Of a stretch of DNA of 64,000 nt, positions 35,522 to 48,144 are shown in pieces. The translations under genes and the position numbers were made by a program. The notes under the pieces were generated by a model. The model did no database searches. It was not told the origin of the DNA and saw only the letters and a list, made by a program, of their open reading frames with translations. The stretch lies in contig BLZA01000057.1 in assembly GCA_013423385.1 (NCBI GenBank), positions 435,533 through 499,532 on the forward strand, given 5' to 3'. Position 1 is the first letter of the stretch. Every line of letters starts with the position of its first letter. This stretch comes from Naganishia liquefaciens. Its lineage: Eukaryota > Basidiomycota > Tremellomycetes > Filobasidiales > Filobasidiaceae.

Positions 35522-37404
35522 ATGGCTTCCATCTGGACACAGCCCATGCACGGGTGGCCCACGGACGGGGTAGACACCGAGACTTCGGACGCACAGGTAC
35601 GTCTTTACGTGTCATCCCGCTCAACGAACCCTCACTCTCCCCCGCACGGCGCGCCCCCCCCACAAGGCTTCAACAGAATCCACCATCGTCGGCACCCTGA
35701 CAACCCAGCCTCCTTCGCCGCCGAAATCCCTCGCCAAGGCCCTGCACGCGCAATACTTTGGCAAACACCTCCTTTCCCTTCCGGCGCCGTATGCATCACT
35801 CGATGCATCGCGGCCATGGCTCGTGTACTGGTCCCTCCACGGATTCGACTTGCTCGGTGTCGCACTGGATCCCGAGATGCGTAATCGGGCGGCAGAGACC
35901 GTGTTGGCGTTTCAGCATCCCGAGGGTGGGTTTGGAGGCGGGCCGGCTCCCGGGCATGAGGCGCATTTGTTGCCGACGTATGCGAGTGTGATGAGTTTGG
36001 CGATCACGAATTTGCCCGAGGCGTGGGAGAGGATCGATCGGCGGGGGATGTACGAGTTTTTCATGCGGTGTAAGCGGGACGATGGGAGTTTTGTCGTTTG
36101 TCGCGGTGGAGAGGTGGATGTTCGGTTAGTCGCCGAGGGGGGATTGCCACTCGAGGAATGAAATACTGATGCATCAACGCAGAGGAATCTACTGCTTGCT
36201 CGTTTGCGCAACAATGCTCGACATCCTCACCCCGGAACTCGTCGCGGGAACGGATAAATTCCTCCAAGCGTACGTGTCCGCTCACCCGTTCGGATGACCG
36301 CCCCCGCCCGGCTGACCCCATCGGCCAGCTGTCAGACATACGAAGGCGGCTTTGCCTCTGCCTCATGGCCCCATGACGATTCCGCGGCGTCATCCCCCGC
36401 CGCGGAAGCACACGGAGGATACACTTCATGTGCCCTCTTTTCACACTACCTCCTCCGTCCACTGCATACGGGCGAACCGGGGATCGCACCCATCGACACG
36501 GATGCCCTGTTGCGATGGGCGGTCATGCAGCAAGGTAGTGCGATGGAGGGTGGTGGATTCCGCGGACGGACGAACAAGTTGGTCGATGGGTGTTATGGAT
36601 GGTGGCTTGGGGGGTTGTTTGCGGTGCTCGAGGCGCTCGTGAGGGATGAACAGGTGGGCAAGGGGGTGGGTGTGGGTGGGGCGGGGGCGGGGGCGGGGGC
36701 GGGGTCGGGGGCGGGGCAAGGGGCGGGGGAGGAAGAATGGGAGGATGTGGAAGGCCGAGGTACGGGGTCCGCACGTTCGGCTTGGTATGAGGATGGCTGA
36801 AAGGAGTGTCTCAGACATGCTGTATAATAGGATCGCGCTGCAAGAGTACATCTTGATCGTCGCGCAGGGGCCCAAAGGCGGATTGGTCGACAAGCCGGGA
36901 AAGTGAGTCTTGGGACGCCTTGTTGGATGCGCGGGATTGTGTACTCATTTGTTGACCCCTAAACGCAGAGCCGCCGACTTGTACCACTCGGCCAACAACC
37001 TCTCGGGCCTCTCGTCCGCCCAACACTTTGTCACGCATTCCCGCGCCCAGATCCGGGCCAACCGCGACGCATGGAAAGACTCGGCACCTCCGAGTTGGCT
37101 TGTGGAGCGTCTTCAGGCGCAAGGGGAAACGATGGAGGAGATGCAGAAGCGGAGGCGGCAAGTGTGGGCGCATGCGTGTGGGTGGGTCGAGGATCCCGAT
37201 GCGTTGCATGTCGTCGGCGGGGAAGAAAACCGCGTGGTGCGTGCAGGTCGGGCGGGCCCAGCCTCGGCCGTGTGCGTGTGCGTGTGCGTGTACGTGTGCT
37301 GACCGTTACCCCTTGGCTTCTCCGCGCAGAATACGACGAATCCCGTATTCAATATCTTGATGCTGCGCGTCAAGCCGTTTGTAAACCACTTTTATGGACA
37401 ATAG
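35522..37404 (+). CDS. RAM1: Protein farnesyltransferase beta subunit
   Basis: Catalytic beta subunit that, with the alpha subunit, attaches farnesyl to CAAX proteins. Exons 35522-35596, 35667-36124, 36183-36269, 36329-36759, 36815-36902, 36969-37236, 37330-37404 (493 aa). Prenyltransferase repeats are clear: FQHPEGGFGGGPAPGHEAHL, CQTYEGGFASASW, GGGFRGRTNKLVDGCYGWW. The zinc ligands Asp and Cys lie in LVDGCYGW, and the His in DLYHSANNLSGLSSAQH. The protein ends PVFNILMLRVKPFVNHFYG. Between ALVRDE and DMLYNRIALQEYIL sits an insert of about 40 residues, mostly Gly-Ala-Gly repeats, coded by a G-rich minisatellite. Intron 6 contains a GTGTGC microsatellite (about 37268-37300). Confidence 0.95.
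36660..36735 (+). repeat. G-rich minisatellite inside RAM1 exon 4
   Basis: Repeats of GGGGC with variants, running about 70 bp, encode the Gly/Ala insert of the farnesyltransferase beta subunit. The G-tract spacing suits G-quadruplex formation on the plus strand (inference). Confidence 0.8.
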
Positions 37405-37701
37405 CCGCGAGTCGAGCGTGTTGTACCCCGTATGCGATGCGATGCGATGCGATATCGTGGATGGTGGCCACCGTTTGTGCGCCCCCTCCCCCCTGAATGA
37501 CGTGTCATTTCCCCCCCGTCGGCCCTATCGGCCCTTGCTTCCGTGCTGCAGCCCAATCATCGAGAATGACGCGAGGGTGCGCCCCGTGCAAGACCCCAGC
37601 TGCACACAGACAGGGTCGAGTACAAGGACGAGCGTGTTTTCACACACTGCACAGGACGATCCTCCTTGCAGTCCATCCACCACGAGCCCACACCCCGCAT
37701 C

Positions 37702-39499
37702 ATGTCCTTCCGATCCGCACTCAAGACCACTGGCGCAGCCAACTTGCTGACCAAGGCGTCCACAAAGCCCAACGTCGTGAGTCACGTCTCCGCGCAGCGC
37801 AGCGCGCAGTGTCTCGAGGGAGAAACCAGGATTCTGACGAGATTCATCTCTTCGTCGCTTTGCTCCAGCTCATCCCGGCGTCGGCTCGAAGTGCGTTTTC
37901 GCTCACCAACTCGCCCAATGCCAAGTCGAGGGTAAGTCAAGTCGTCGTTGACTGCTTTCTCGTCGCAACGTCGAGGTCTGACCAGTCCATGCTGCGTTTC
38001 AGGTGCCCATGAAGTATGGTGGTCAGTATCCCTTCTATCTTGACAAGGCCGCCATTGTCTGACCCTCGCTTTCCCCTCGTAGGCAAGTTCGCCTGCACCC
38101 TCATCCCCGGTGACGGAATCGGAGCCGAAATCACCGACAGTGTCAAGGAGATTTTCGAGGCCATCAACGTTCCGATCGAGTGGGAGCAGTTCAACGTGAG
38201 CGGCGAGACGACGGGCGGTGAGGCCTTGTTCAAGCAGGCGATGGACAGCTTGAAGAGGAACAAGGTCGGATTGAAGGGTGAGTTCCGACGTGTGGCGCCG
38301 ACGAAGCAGGGGGTGGCTGACCCCCCGTGCGTCGGCCGCCAGGTATCTTGTACACCCCGATGGAGGTCGGCGGTCACAACTCGTGGAACGTTGCCATGCG
38401 TCAAACCCTCGACATTTACGCCTCGGTCGTCGTCTGCAAATCCCTGCCGGGCGTCCCCACGCGTCACCAAAACGTCGATTTCGTCATTATCCGAGAAAAC
38501 ACAGAGGGAGAGTACGCCGGGCTGGAGCACCAGAGTTTCCCCGGTGTCGTCGAGAACTTGAAGGTCAGCACGCGCGCCAAGGCGGATCGAATTGCCAGGT
38601 TTGCGTTCGACTTTGCGTTGAAGAACAACAGGAAGGTGGGTGTTCGGGGGGATTGAGGGCGCGCTCAAGGCTTTCGCTGACGAGAGCCGTGTCCCTTTGA
38701 GTAGAAGGTCACCTGTGTTCACAAGGCCAACATTATGAAGCTCGGTGACGGTCTCTTCCTGAACACGTGCAAGGCCGTCGCGGAAGAGTACAAGAGCTCG
38801 GGTATTGCCTTTGACAGCATGATTGTCGACAACACGTGAGCTATCCGATAACAGCCAAAGCCCGCCACAAGCGCAGCTGACATTTTTTCGGGAATCAAAG
38901 CTCGATGCAACTCGTCTCCAAGCCTCAGCAATTCGACGTCATGGTCATGCCCAACTTGTACGGCAACATCACCTCCAACATCGGTGCCGCCCTGGTCGGT
39001 GGTCCCGGTATCGTGCCCGGATGCAACATTGGCCGAGTGAGTGGATCTTGGTGGACGTGCGTCTGGGGGGGTTCAGCCGCGCTAAGCAATGAGCTCGGGG
39101 TTTTCCCTTTTCTTTTTTTTTAGGAATACGCCCTGTTCGAGCCCGGATGCCGACACATTGGTAAGGATATCATGGGCACCAACAAGGCCAACCCCGTCGC
39201 CATGATCCTTTCCGGAAGCATGCTCCTCCGACACCTCGGGTGCGTAAAGCCATCCCCTGCCGCCTCGTTCCTGTTTCTGACCCCGACACTTGCCGCGTAA
39301 TAGCCTCGAGAAGCAGGCCAACGCTATCGCAACAGCCACGTACGACGTCTTGAAGGAGGGCAAGGTCAAGACCGCCGACTTGGGTGGTACGTAGCCTCGA
39401 ACGGGCTTTCCCTTTCACTTGACTTATATATGGGGGGCTTCCGCTATAGGTAACGCCAAGACCACCGACGTCACCAAGGCCATCATTGACAAGCTTTGA
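37702..39499 (+). CDS. IDH1: NAD-dependent isocitrate dehydrogenase subunit 1, mitochondrial
   Basis: Regulatory-type subunit of the TCA cycle NAD-IDH. Ten exons: 37702-37776, 37869-37931, 38003-38021, 38083-38277, 38343-38635, 38705-38835, 38901-39036, 39124-39239, 39304-39386, 39450-39499 (386 aa). The N-terminus is basic and Ser-rich ([18 protein letters not shown]), a mitochondrial targeting signal. The enzyme opens [15 protein letters not shown] and includes [32 protein letters not shown] and [20 protein letters not shown]. The IDH1 rather than IDH2 call rests on the [16 protein letters not shown] region and the overall match to fungal Idh1; it is likely but not certain. Exon 3 is 19 nt. 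Confidence 0.93.
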
Positions 39500-40405
39500 A
39501 CAAAACGCCTTGCGTGAAGACGGGCAGCCTGTATCGACGCATGGGTTCGGCCCCGGCGGGGGTTCCAATAGAGTGGGTGGGGGGGAATGCTACTGCTCGG
39601 GACCTTTGTCCTTGACGACGTTGAAAGGAAAAAAAAGAGGCTCGAAGAAAAGAGGCTCGAAAGGGTTCGGGCGTCGACCGGAGGGCGGGGCGTGGTGGTT
39701 GTAGCATATGGAATCAGGATTAAAAACTGACGCTTTGGCGCGGGTGAATATAGTGCAGGGGTGGCGCCCTCGAGATATTCGTGTGCCGGGATTATGGCTC
39801 TGGCACTTGAGAGGGCGCTCAAGGGGCATGTCGAGAGCAGAGCACGGTTCATTGGGCACCTGTACAATGCCCATGCCTTGCTCGATGGTATTGACAGACG
39901 ATGTGACCAGCACGGCACTGCGCGATGGGGAGAGGCGCCAATCGACGAACCGCCCCTGGTCCGCCCCTGGTCCGGCGCGCCTGGATGCGTGTGAGACATG
40001 ACCAACCCGGCGCCGCGTGCGATCGACGCGCGCATGGGAATGATTACTCATGCATCCCATGCTGGCATGCTGGCGGTATATAGAGTCAAGCAGTGGCCAG
40101 CTTGCATACACGTCCCACGATGACAAAACATCCTCGGCGCACTGCAGCCAGGCCAAGTCGTCGCCGTCGTCAACTTTGGGTATATATACGACCAAGGTTT
40201 ACCCAACCTGGATTCGCCATCACCTTTGAAGAGTCAACCAGACTCGACAACCACCGAGGTCAAGCCCAGCAACTTCAAGTATAGCACGTTCCTGCTCGTC
40301 TGCCTCGTGCCCATCATACTTCAAGCAATCTTTTTCCGGCAACAACCCTTGAACGCCGCCAAGCGACTCTTGACCTCTGCCCACCTCGTTCGACCACTCT
40401 CCACC
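39500..40405. other. Interval with IDH1 3' flank and pirin upstream region
   Basis: Contains a short direct repeat AGAGGCTCGAA (about 39637-39660), a doubled CCGCCCCTGGT (about 39949-39972), and two TATA-like elements: GGTATATAGAG near 40075-40085 and GTATATATACG near 40182-40192. From about 40125 one plus-strand frame stays open into the pirin ATG without an upstream ATG (see findings). Confidence 0.5.
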
Positions 40406-41563
40406 ATGTCGACCAACTCTGACGCCAACGCGGGCCTCAAGATCGTCCCGCGGTATTCCCAGGACAGGGGCAACGCCGATCACGGCTGGCTCAAGACGTT
40501 TCACACGTTTTCGTTTGCCATGTACCAGGACGACCAGTATGATCGGTTTGGCAGTCTAAGGGTCATCAATGAGGACCGGGTGACGCCGGGCGAGGGATTC
40601 GGAACGCATGCGCATAGGGAGTTTGAGATTTTTAGTTATAGTAAGTTCCTCTCCCCGGGCTGGTTCCCACGGGTTTCACACGCAGTCGCTTACACCTCGT
40701 TCCATTGCCAGTCGTCAATGGTGAATTGACGCATAGGGATTCATTGAACAATGTCGAGATCCTCAAGCGAGGCGATATTCAGATGACGTCGACGGGCACG
40801 GGCATTCGGCACAGGTGAGAGCAGTACGGCACGATTTGCAGAGGCGCGGAGAACTAAAGGCAGTTGTGTTATAGCGAGTACAACGACAACAAGAGCAAGG
40901 ATGTGCATTTCTTGCAAATTTGGTCGTTGCCGTACCAACGAGGATTGAAGCCTTCCTATTATACTCGGTGAGTCTCGATTCGGTTGATTCGGTCCATTCT
41001 TTGTCTTTTTGTGCTCATCCGTCGCCGTCACCAGACATTTTACCGACGCTGAAAAGGAGAACAAGCTCGTCCAAGTGGTCGGTCCAATCGGCGCTGAGAA
41101 TGTGATTGACGACCGTGAGGCCAAAGGACCGGCTCCGGTAAGTCGCTTTCCCCGCTTGGCATCGTTCGTCCTCTGAACCCCCCCCCCCCCCCCCCCCGTT
41201 TCCTTCCAGGTCCACTCCCACATCGCCATGTTCAGCACCCTTCTCGATCCGGGGAAACACGTCACCCACCACGCAACAAAGCCTTACCACGCACTGACAC
41301 CGCACTTGCCCCTAACGCCCGCCACCGATGCCTCGCCGGACGGCAGCAAGAAACTCTACGTGCACGTGATACAGACGACCAAGTATAATCCGCGTGCGGC
41401 GCTGACGCATGCGGATGCACCGAGGGTCAAGGTGAATGGAGGGCTCGAGTTGGGCGAGGGTGATGGCGCGTTCGTGACGGGGATCAGGGCGGGCGATGCT
41501 GGTATGACGCTCGAAAACGTCGGGGGAGGTCGAGCCGAGGTGGTCCTCTTCGAGATGGACTAG
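40406..41563 (+). CDS. Pirin (bicupin iron-binding nuclear protein)
   Basis: Cupin protein acting as a transcription cofactor or quercetinase in relatives. Exons 40406-40640, 40712-40814, 40875-40967, 41035-41137, 41210-41563 (295 aa). The pirin start is classic: DHGWLKTFHTFSFAMYQDDQ, then FGSLRVINEDRV. The iron ligands lie in FGTHAHREFEIFSY (two His), and in HRD plus GTGIRHSEYN with the neighbouring Glu. It continues HFLQIWSLPYQRGLKPSYYT and the second cupin ends AEVVLFEMD. ATG 40406 has a good context (CCACCATG) and is the first in frame. Intron 4 contains a run of 20 C. Cytosolic or nuclear if this start is used. Confidence 0.95.
41178..41197 (+). repeat. Run of 20 cytosines in pirin intron 4
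   Basis: Twenty consecutive C just before the polypyrimidine tract and acceptor TTCCAG. Length is likely unstable and could be mis-sequenced. Confidence 0.9.
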
Positions 41564-41726
41564 GCACCACCCGGCGTCCTAGGGCTTGATTTGATTTTGA
41601 TTTGACACGACTTGTCAAAATTGTAAAGCTCACCCGCCTGTCGCGGAAGATTGTCGATACAGTTCACGTACAACTATCCACATACAACCCATGCAATTAG
41701 ATTTCCGACATTTCTATATGCTTCCA

Positions 41727-44700
41727 TTATTGATTGATATCCGAAGCGGCAGCAGTCTGGGAGCTCTCCTCTGCCCCACTGGTATCGGCTCCCTGTTCGG
41801 CCTGAACCGATAGTCCGAGCGAACCCTCATGATGGTCCTCGTCTCGTGCTCTTGCATTCCCTTCCAGCCCGGATTCTTCCGCATCGTCCTCGCGATCGTT
41901 CACATGCGCCTCTTCTGGCGTACGCGTGTCCATGCCCTGGGCGGCCATGAAGAATAAGTCATCTGTCAACACGCTGGCCGTTTGCTGGGAGCGTCTGGTG
42001 CTGCGCCGATACACCGGCACGGCAACCTCGTCCTCGCCTTCTTCATTGTCGAGGCGAAGGTCTTTGAGCAGGTTCCGCGTGGCCGTGGCGTATGCGTCTA
42101 AAGAAAGATCGCCGAGGTCTAGACTGCCAAAAGTTGGCGCCCTCGGCAGCTCGCCCCGTCGGCGTTCATGCCGCTTGGCGCGAGGCGTCCCGTGCATGCG
42201 GAGCCGGGCATGTAGGTCGTCCATGATGCTGCTCTGATCGCTCATGCCAGTGACTTGCGGCGACAGCGCTTGTGTTCGGTTTCTTTCGGCCGCCTGTCTC
42301 TTTTCCAGTGCCAATCTCGCTTCTTCCCTCGCTCGATTGTGCGCGCGGCACAACTAGAGTCCAAGTCAGCACCACGCTCGCACAACGCGTTTTGCAAACT
42401 TACATCCCACGACGTCACAAAAGTCTTGAAGATGCCAAAGAATTCCAAAGAGGTTGGACGCCCGAATACCTCGACTCCAGAAGTTGGATCGAATCGGTCA
42501 TCGCCCTCACCATAGTAGGTTTTCACCTCGTTGAAAGCTCTACCGGCCGTCATGACCCTGTCCTTGAGCGCCAATATCCTCTCCTCGGAATCCGTCGCAA
42601 AGGGATACATGCGGCGGACATAGCCATCCGTCGTATCCACGAATCTGTCATCCAGATCGCGCTTGATCTTTGTCAAGCCAGTCTGCAGTTCTCTTGTACC
42701 AGAGGAAATGTCTTCGTAGCTCACTACTCGGTTGTCAGCAAAAAAGTCGCTTGACCTAGCCGTTTCACGTACCTCGGTAAGCCTCTGCGGGTTTCTCCAG
42801 CTCTTTGCGGAATTCCAAGATGTCGGGGAAATGTTGCGAGATGGTGCGCTCCAGGAAGTGCAGCAGATTCAAGCCATTGGAGGACTTGGTGTCAACGAGC
42901 TGAGAGAGCGGTGAGCGCATGTCCCGTTCCTGACGGCTAGACGTACTCTGTTGATACTGCCGATCTTGAACCCGTAAGCGCCACCCCCATAATTGCTGCC
43001 ATTCATGAAATTGCCCATCATCAAGATGACATTGAGCAGGTCTTTGAACTTGTTGGCGTTGCGTAGGTCTTGGCATGCAGTTTGCAAAAGGTCCACAGCC
43101 TATGACGGACGTTAGCCAAGGTCGAACTGGTCACCATTTTACGCACGTTTTCAAGAAGTGTGCATGTCTCTTCAAAGTTGATCATGTACAGCATGCCCTT
43201 GAGACGATCTGCGAGATGCGGAATCTTGATGAGGCGAATCATCAATCGATCGGCCGGATGAATGAGCTGCAGCTCCTCGGGCGTTTCGGCGCTCTGCTGC
43301 TTCAACAGCGATACCTGCGTTCGGTGTCAGCCTTGCGATTACCCAGACCAACGGCAGTCTCACCTGTTGAGGCGTGGGCAGCACGGGCCCAAGTTCGGAC
43401 AAAAAGGTGTGGTCGCACAACTGCTGGTCAAAAGCGACAATCCGATCACACATTTCCTCTGGTTCGATTCCTTTGTTCCTGGCCATAAGAATTTCTGTGC
43501 GGCCGTATCAGCGGCGATCGACAAAAAGCCAGGAAATGCTGCTCACCGACTCGTTTCCGAACGGAAGGATCGAGAACACTCTTAAGTTCCTCCTTTTTCC
43601 GTTTAGCTGGTGACAAGTGAGCGATTGTCCGTAAATTTTTCACAGACTTACAGACGGCGTCCAGTGCGGCCTCTCGCGCCTTGAATTCGTCCTCCATTTC
43701 TGACCAGACATCGACCATCTTGAGTTTCTCGGCAACCTCTTCCTGTGCCTGTTCTTCCTCTGCCCGGGCCCATAGCGTCTTGTCAAGCCTGCCCTGCTGC
43801 ACTTTTTCCCATTGTAAAGTCTTCATTTTCTTGCTTGCGGTAAAAGCAACCTCTTTGCGCCGATCAGGCGCGTTCTGCAGCACCTTGGAGTATCGCTTGC
43901 TCGAACGTCTCATAATGGGCGGAGGTGGAGGCGCCATCAGGTCCTTCTTCGTTGTCGAAGGAGTTCTGCGAAGCTTGACACCTGCCGAGATACCAGCAAG
44001 GAAAGCTGGCATCGGTGGAGCAGCAGGTGTGGGAGGCCCACTGTCTGCAGAAAAGACAATGCCAGGCGGAGGCGGGGGCGGAGGGGGTGGTGGAGGGGGC
44101 GGCGAATCTCCAGCAGTGCCTCTCAAATGATCCGGCATGGGCGGTGGGATTGGCGGTGGCGGAGGTGGAGGCGAGGTCGGCTCATTCTCCTTGGTTTCTC
44201 CAAGCACAGCGTCTTCTGACAGAGTCGCCAGTCCCGTTGGCGACGGAGAGGTATCGACACCTGCGTTCCTTGCTTTATTCGATCTGTTCAGCAAATCAGA
44301 CATGCTTGCGCCGCTATGTCCATCTTTGGAATGTTGACGAGACATGGCGGCAGATGTCGCGGACGTGCCCTGGGTGGCGACCGAGAAGCCACTGGTACGA
44401 AAGTCGGATAGCGAACTAGCGGTCTCGTCGTCACTGAGATTGACCGGGGCGGAAGCGCTTTTTCTTATACCGTTTTGATATTTGCGCAGCTCGGCGATCA
44501 TGTTGGCATTTTCACTCTTCTTGCCTATATTCCCGTAACGAGCGGGTGATTTTTGGCCAATGGGAGGCAGCATGTGCCGACCTGGTGATAAACCTTCCAC
44601 CGGAATGTTCCTGCTACGCACGCTGCGGGGCAGCGATGCTTTGTTCCGATGCAAGGGCTAGAGGGCGATGAGTACAAGGTCGACTGCCTGAAACCGATAC

Positions 44701-47700
44701 TTACAGAAGCAGACTCGCCACTTGCGAGCGTCGCCAAGGCCTCGTGCGCCCGAACCTTGTCATCGTCGGCATCTACGAATTGAGATCCCGAAGTGACTTC
44801 CCTTCTGCTTTTGGCCTTGAGGGCTCGGGCCTCGCCCTGAGCCCTTGCTCCACGATTCGCAACCATGATATGGCCAGATTCCATATCGGCGTCATCGAAA
44901 ATGTCGGGTGTTTCCACATCGTCGTCATCTTGGCTGTCATCGTCCGAGCTGCTAATGGCTCGAGTGGCCTCGCGGCTGGACAACAGTCGGGATGATGCGA
45001 TCCTCCTCGACGCCGCCAGTCCCGGTCCCGTTCGTCCCTCCAATTGCTGTCGCGCATAGTATCGGTCGCTCTCCTTTTCAAGGTCGGCGTAAAGCTCCTT
45101 GCGATCATAACCGTTTGTGCTCTTCTGAGTAAGCAAATCTTGCAAATTGGGAGACTGTTTCAACATGGACAGCAATTCCATAATCCGCCGCTCCAGTTCA
45201 TCAATGGTCGCCTCGAGGTCGCGCACACGCTCCTCGTATTCCAACTTGAGTTTGTCGAGATCATGCTGCAAGCCTTCACTTACACCGCGCGACGTACGCA
45301 GCTTGCCTTCCAGATCCAGCTTTTCCTTTTTCAGCTGATTAATCAGGCCGCCTTCCACCCCGTCGAGCTCCATCTTGAGCTTGTCCCTTTCACGTTCCAA
45401 ACGAAGGATTTGCAGATTTCGCTCTTGTATTTGCTTTTCTGCTTGTTCCACCTTGTCTGCCTCCTCGTATCGGCCAAACACCCGTTGAATAGGTATGTTC
45501 ATTAAATCGGTGATATCGCGGTCGTATCCCGGTTCTTGATTGAGGACGACACCTTGTACTAATTCATTGATGAGCTGCAGGTATCGCATTCTCTGTTGCG
45601 GCTCGCGCTTGGTTGTCATGATCAAGGTCTGGCGCAGAGACGACAGGAAGAAATCACGGGCTCGTCCATCGAGCTGATTGACAATCGTATTGCACAAGTC
45701 GACGGGATTCTCGAGGTCTTGCAAGAGACGTCGATCTTGGTCTAAGATCTCGTCCTCTTTGTCAATCGCCTCTCGATCGTAATACTTTTCCAGCTCTTCC
45801 TCCAGTTGTGCGTCTTGACTTGCAAAGTTGGATAACTTATCAACAACGTCGACCAGTCCGCAGCGTTGCATTTCCATCCGTCGAGCGACTCTGACTGGCA
45901 GAGCCGGAAATGGATCGCCCTTGCGATCTTCAAAGCATAACAGGATATTGATGAACATGAGGTGCCCTCGCTAAAGCAGGTCAGTACCGATTGGCGGCGT
46001 CTCTCGTCAACTTACACAGTACGAGATGAATGCTGCCTCTCCCTTCCGTTCAATCTGGTTGATGTCCTTCGTTTCTTGTCCTGCACCGACCAGCGTTCCG
46101 AGTCGTGCCCGCTCAACCAGCTGACGCGAGACAGCGGAGAACCAAGGGGCGAATTTCCCGTCCTCGGATGCATTCCTTCCGCGGAACCGGTACTCGAATT
46201 CTCGGTATACGGCTTCGTTGCCGATGGGGACGCGCATGGCCAGGACGGACAAGATGACCGCCGCTTCTTCGCTGTTTCCGAGGGAAGGAGAAGAGAGGAC
46301 TTGAATGATGGGGCGAATGACCATTTCCGGGTTTTCGCAAGCCTCCCGAACTCCGTCCTGTGTGGCACGTTAGTGGAAATTGAGTGCGCGCGCTAAAGGG
46401 ACCTACGCCGCTTCGTAAAAGCCTGTCATAGCATTGCAATATTGTTTGCTCCAGCGCGATACTCCGCTCCTTGCTCGCGAGGCTAAAAAATGGTCAGCGA
46501 GAAAGACAGAATGCACGTTCAACTTACTCTAGATTCGCTCGTTGCAGCTGATGCGAACATTGAGTAAGGTATGCACACAACCACTTGCTCCCGCCCATAC
46601 TGATGAACTCTCTCAATTTGCTGGGACTCGGCATTAGAAAATTCGATGGAGGCCTAAAATGTTTGCACTCACTCCTTTTCCTCGCTCTTTAGAAACTGGA
46701 AGAGCTTTTGAAATTCCTTGGCTCCGCAGGTCATGGTGCTGAGCCGTTTGATATAGGCCTCGGCCGTATCTGGCAATTTGTTGCCGACTTCTCTGCCCCG
46801 CAGAAAACCCTTCTTGTCCTCTCCGGCGCCGGGAGCCGCGCCTCCCAGCTTGCCCATAGCCTTGTTGAACATCTTTCTCGTACTGCTCTCCTTGGCACCA
46901 GCCGCGGATGGTCGCTGTGTTTCACGCGCCGATAGATACAGCTTACGTTCCCTGTCCCAAGCCTGTCGCAGGTCGGCTTCCACCAGTGGCCATTTGCGCG
47001 AAATGGGCCAGGATGACATTTCGTTCTTTTTCCGTTCGAGATCAAGCCGGATATCGTCTGCGAGGGTTGGGCGATCTTGTGGCTGCGGAACGGCCGCAGC
47101 GGGCGTGAAGGTGTATTCATCGGCTTGAGATTGCGGTGTGCCGGGTACGTTGGGCGTTCCGCCGCGGGAAGATGAGAGAGACATGTGGCCTTCCTTTCTG
47201 GGTGAAGTCATGGCTCCGCTCTTATTGGCGACTTGTCGCGTATCATCCATCCGCTGATCCATCAACCGTTTGAAAGCTTCCTCGATAGCCTCATCTGGGG
47301 GCTGAGTGACCCAGAACTGGTCCGAATCCGGCCCGGCACGTTTTATCTGATAGACGAGACCCGACCTCGCCGACCGTATAGAGTTGGTATCTGACGTATC
47401 GTTGTGGTCGACCAGGAAGCGATCACTCCGTCCTGTACCCTCGCTGCGATACGTCGCCGGGATAGACGTACTCGAGCTCATGGCTCCGCCCATAGCGTTG
47501 GGGCTGTATACGGGATACCGATGTCCCATCGAGAATGCCGGTCGCTGTGCGGTGTCCATTGACTGCAAAGAACCGGAGGATCCCCGTCGAGCCATCGGCG
47601 GAAGTTGTGGGACGCCAGTTTGTGGTGTCGTATTCCCGGCCGAACGATAACCCGGAGACGGCAAGCTGCCGGATTCCGGCAACACTTCCAGTCGAGAGGC

Positions 47701-48144
47701 AATTGAGGTCTGACGCCTGACGGATCCGCTCGACGCCGAACCCATTGTTGACATTGTTTGAGTTCTCGGCATCTTCCCACCGATAATGTGGCCTCCTGCA
47801 TCAAGTCCTGCCGGTTCGTCCGTCAAGATAATTTCGGCCATGCCACTCCCTGTCGGCTCATGACTGAGACTCTGATTCGTATTGGGCGCCGAGATCCTTT
47901 GCTTATCGAGCGAACTGATCGATCCGATACTTTGTCCACTCCGCTGTCGAGGATTCGGCGTCGTCGGCCGGTATCCGGGACCCTTTGATGGGCCGGAATT
48001 CGGTATCTGGCCAAGCGGTGCATCAGCATAGGCCACGGCCCTCAACGAATCTGTCGGCGATGTCGAATCCTCGAGCTGGGCATCGTCGTTGAGCGAGATG
48101 TGTGATTTGGATGCCGAGCCGCGCTTCCTGAAGAGAGTGTCCAT
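41727..48144 (-). CDS. Formin (Bni1-type actin nucleator)
   Basis: Nucleates and elongates unbranched actin cables for polarity and cytokinesis. Thirteen exons: 46673-48144, 46528-46620, 46407-46482, 46016-46357, 44705-45970, 43652-44657, 43547-43606, 43364-43494, 43147-43314, 42947-43099, 42773-42899, 42404-42723, 41727-42353 (1,946 aa). Order: a disordered Ser-rich N-terminus; GTPase-binding/FH3 region (KLREFISMGGSKWLCAYLTQ, about residue 490-800); a coiled coil (ERNLQILRLERERDKLKMEL); an FH1 with two poly-Pro runs (about residue 1245); FH2 (KTLQWEKVQQGRLDKTLWAR, KFKDLLNVILMMGNFMNGSN); and a basic tail with MDDLHARLRMHG then RRRGE, like a DAD. It is autoinhibited until Rho binds in known relatives. 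Confidence 0.95.

Noticed and set aside
37937-38722. 261-codon minus-strand frame opposite IDH1
   Set aside because: It mirrors IDH1 exons 3-5 including introns; composition follows IDH1 codon bias.
44015-44419. Plus-strand frame opposite the FH1 region of formin
   Set aside because: It is the complement of poly-proline codons; low-complexity shadow.
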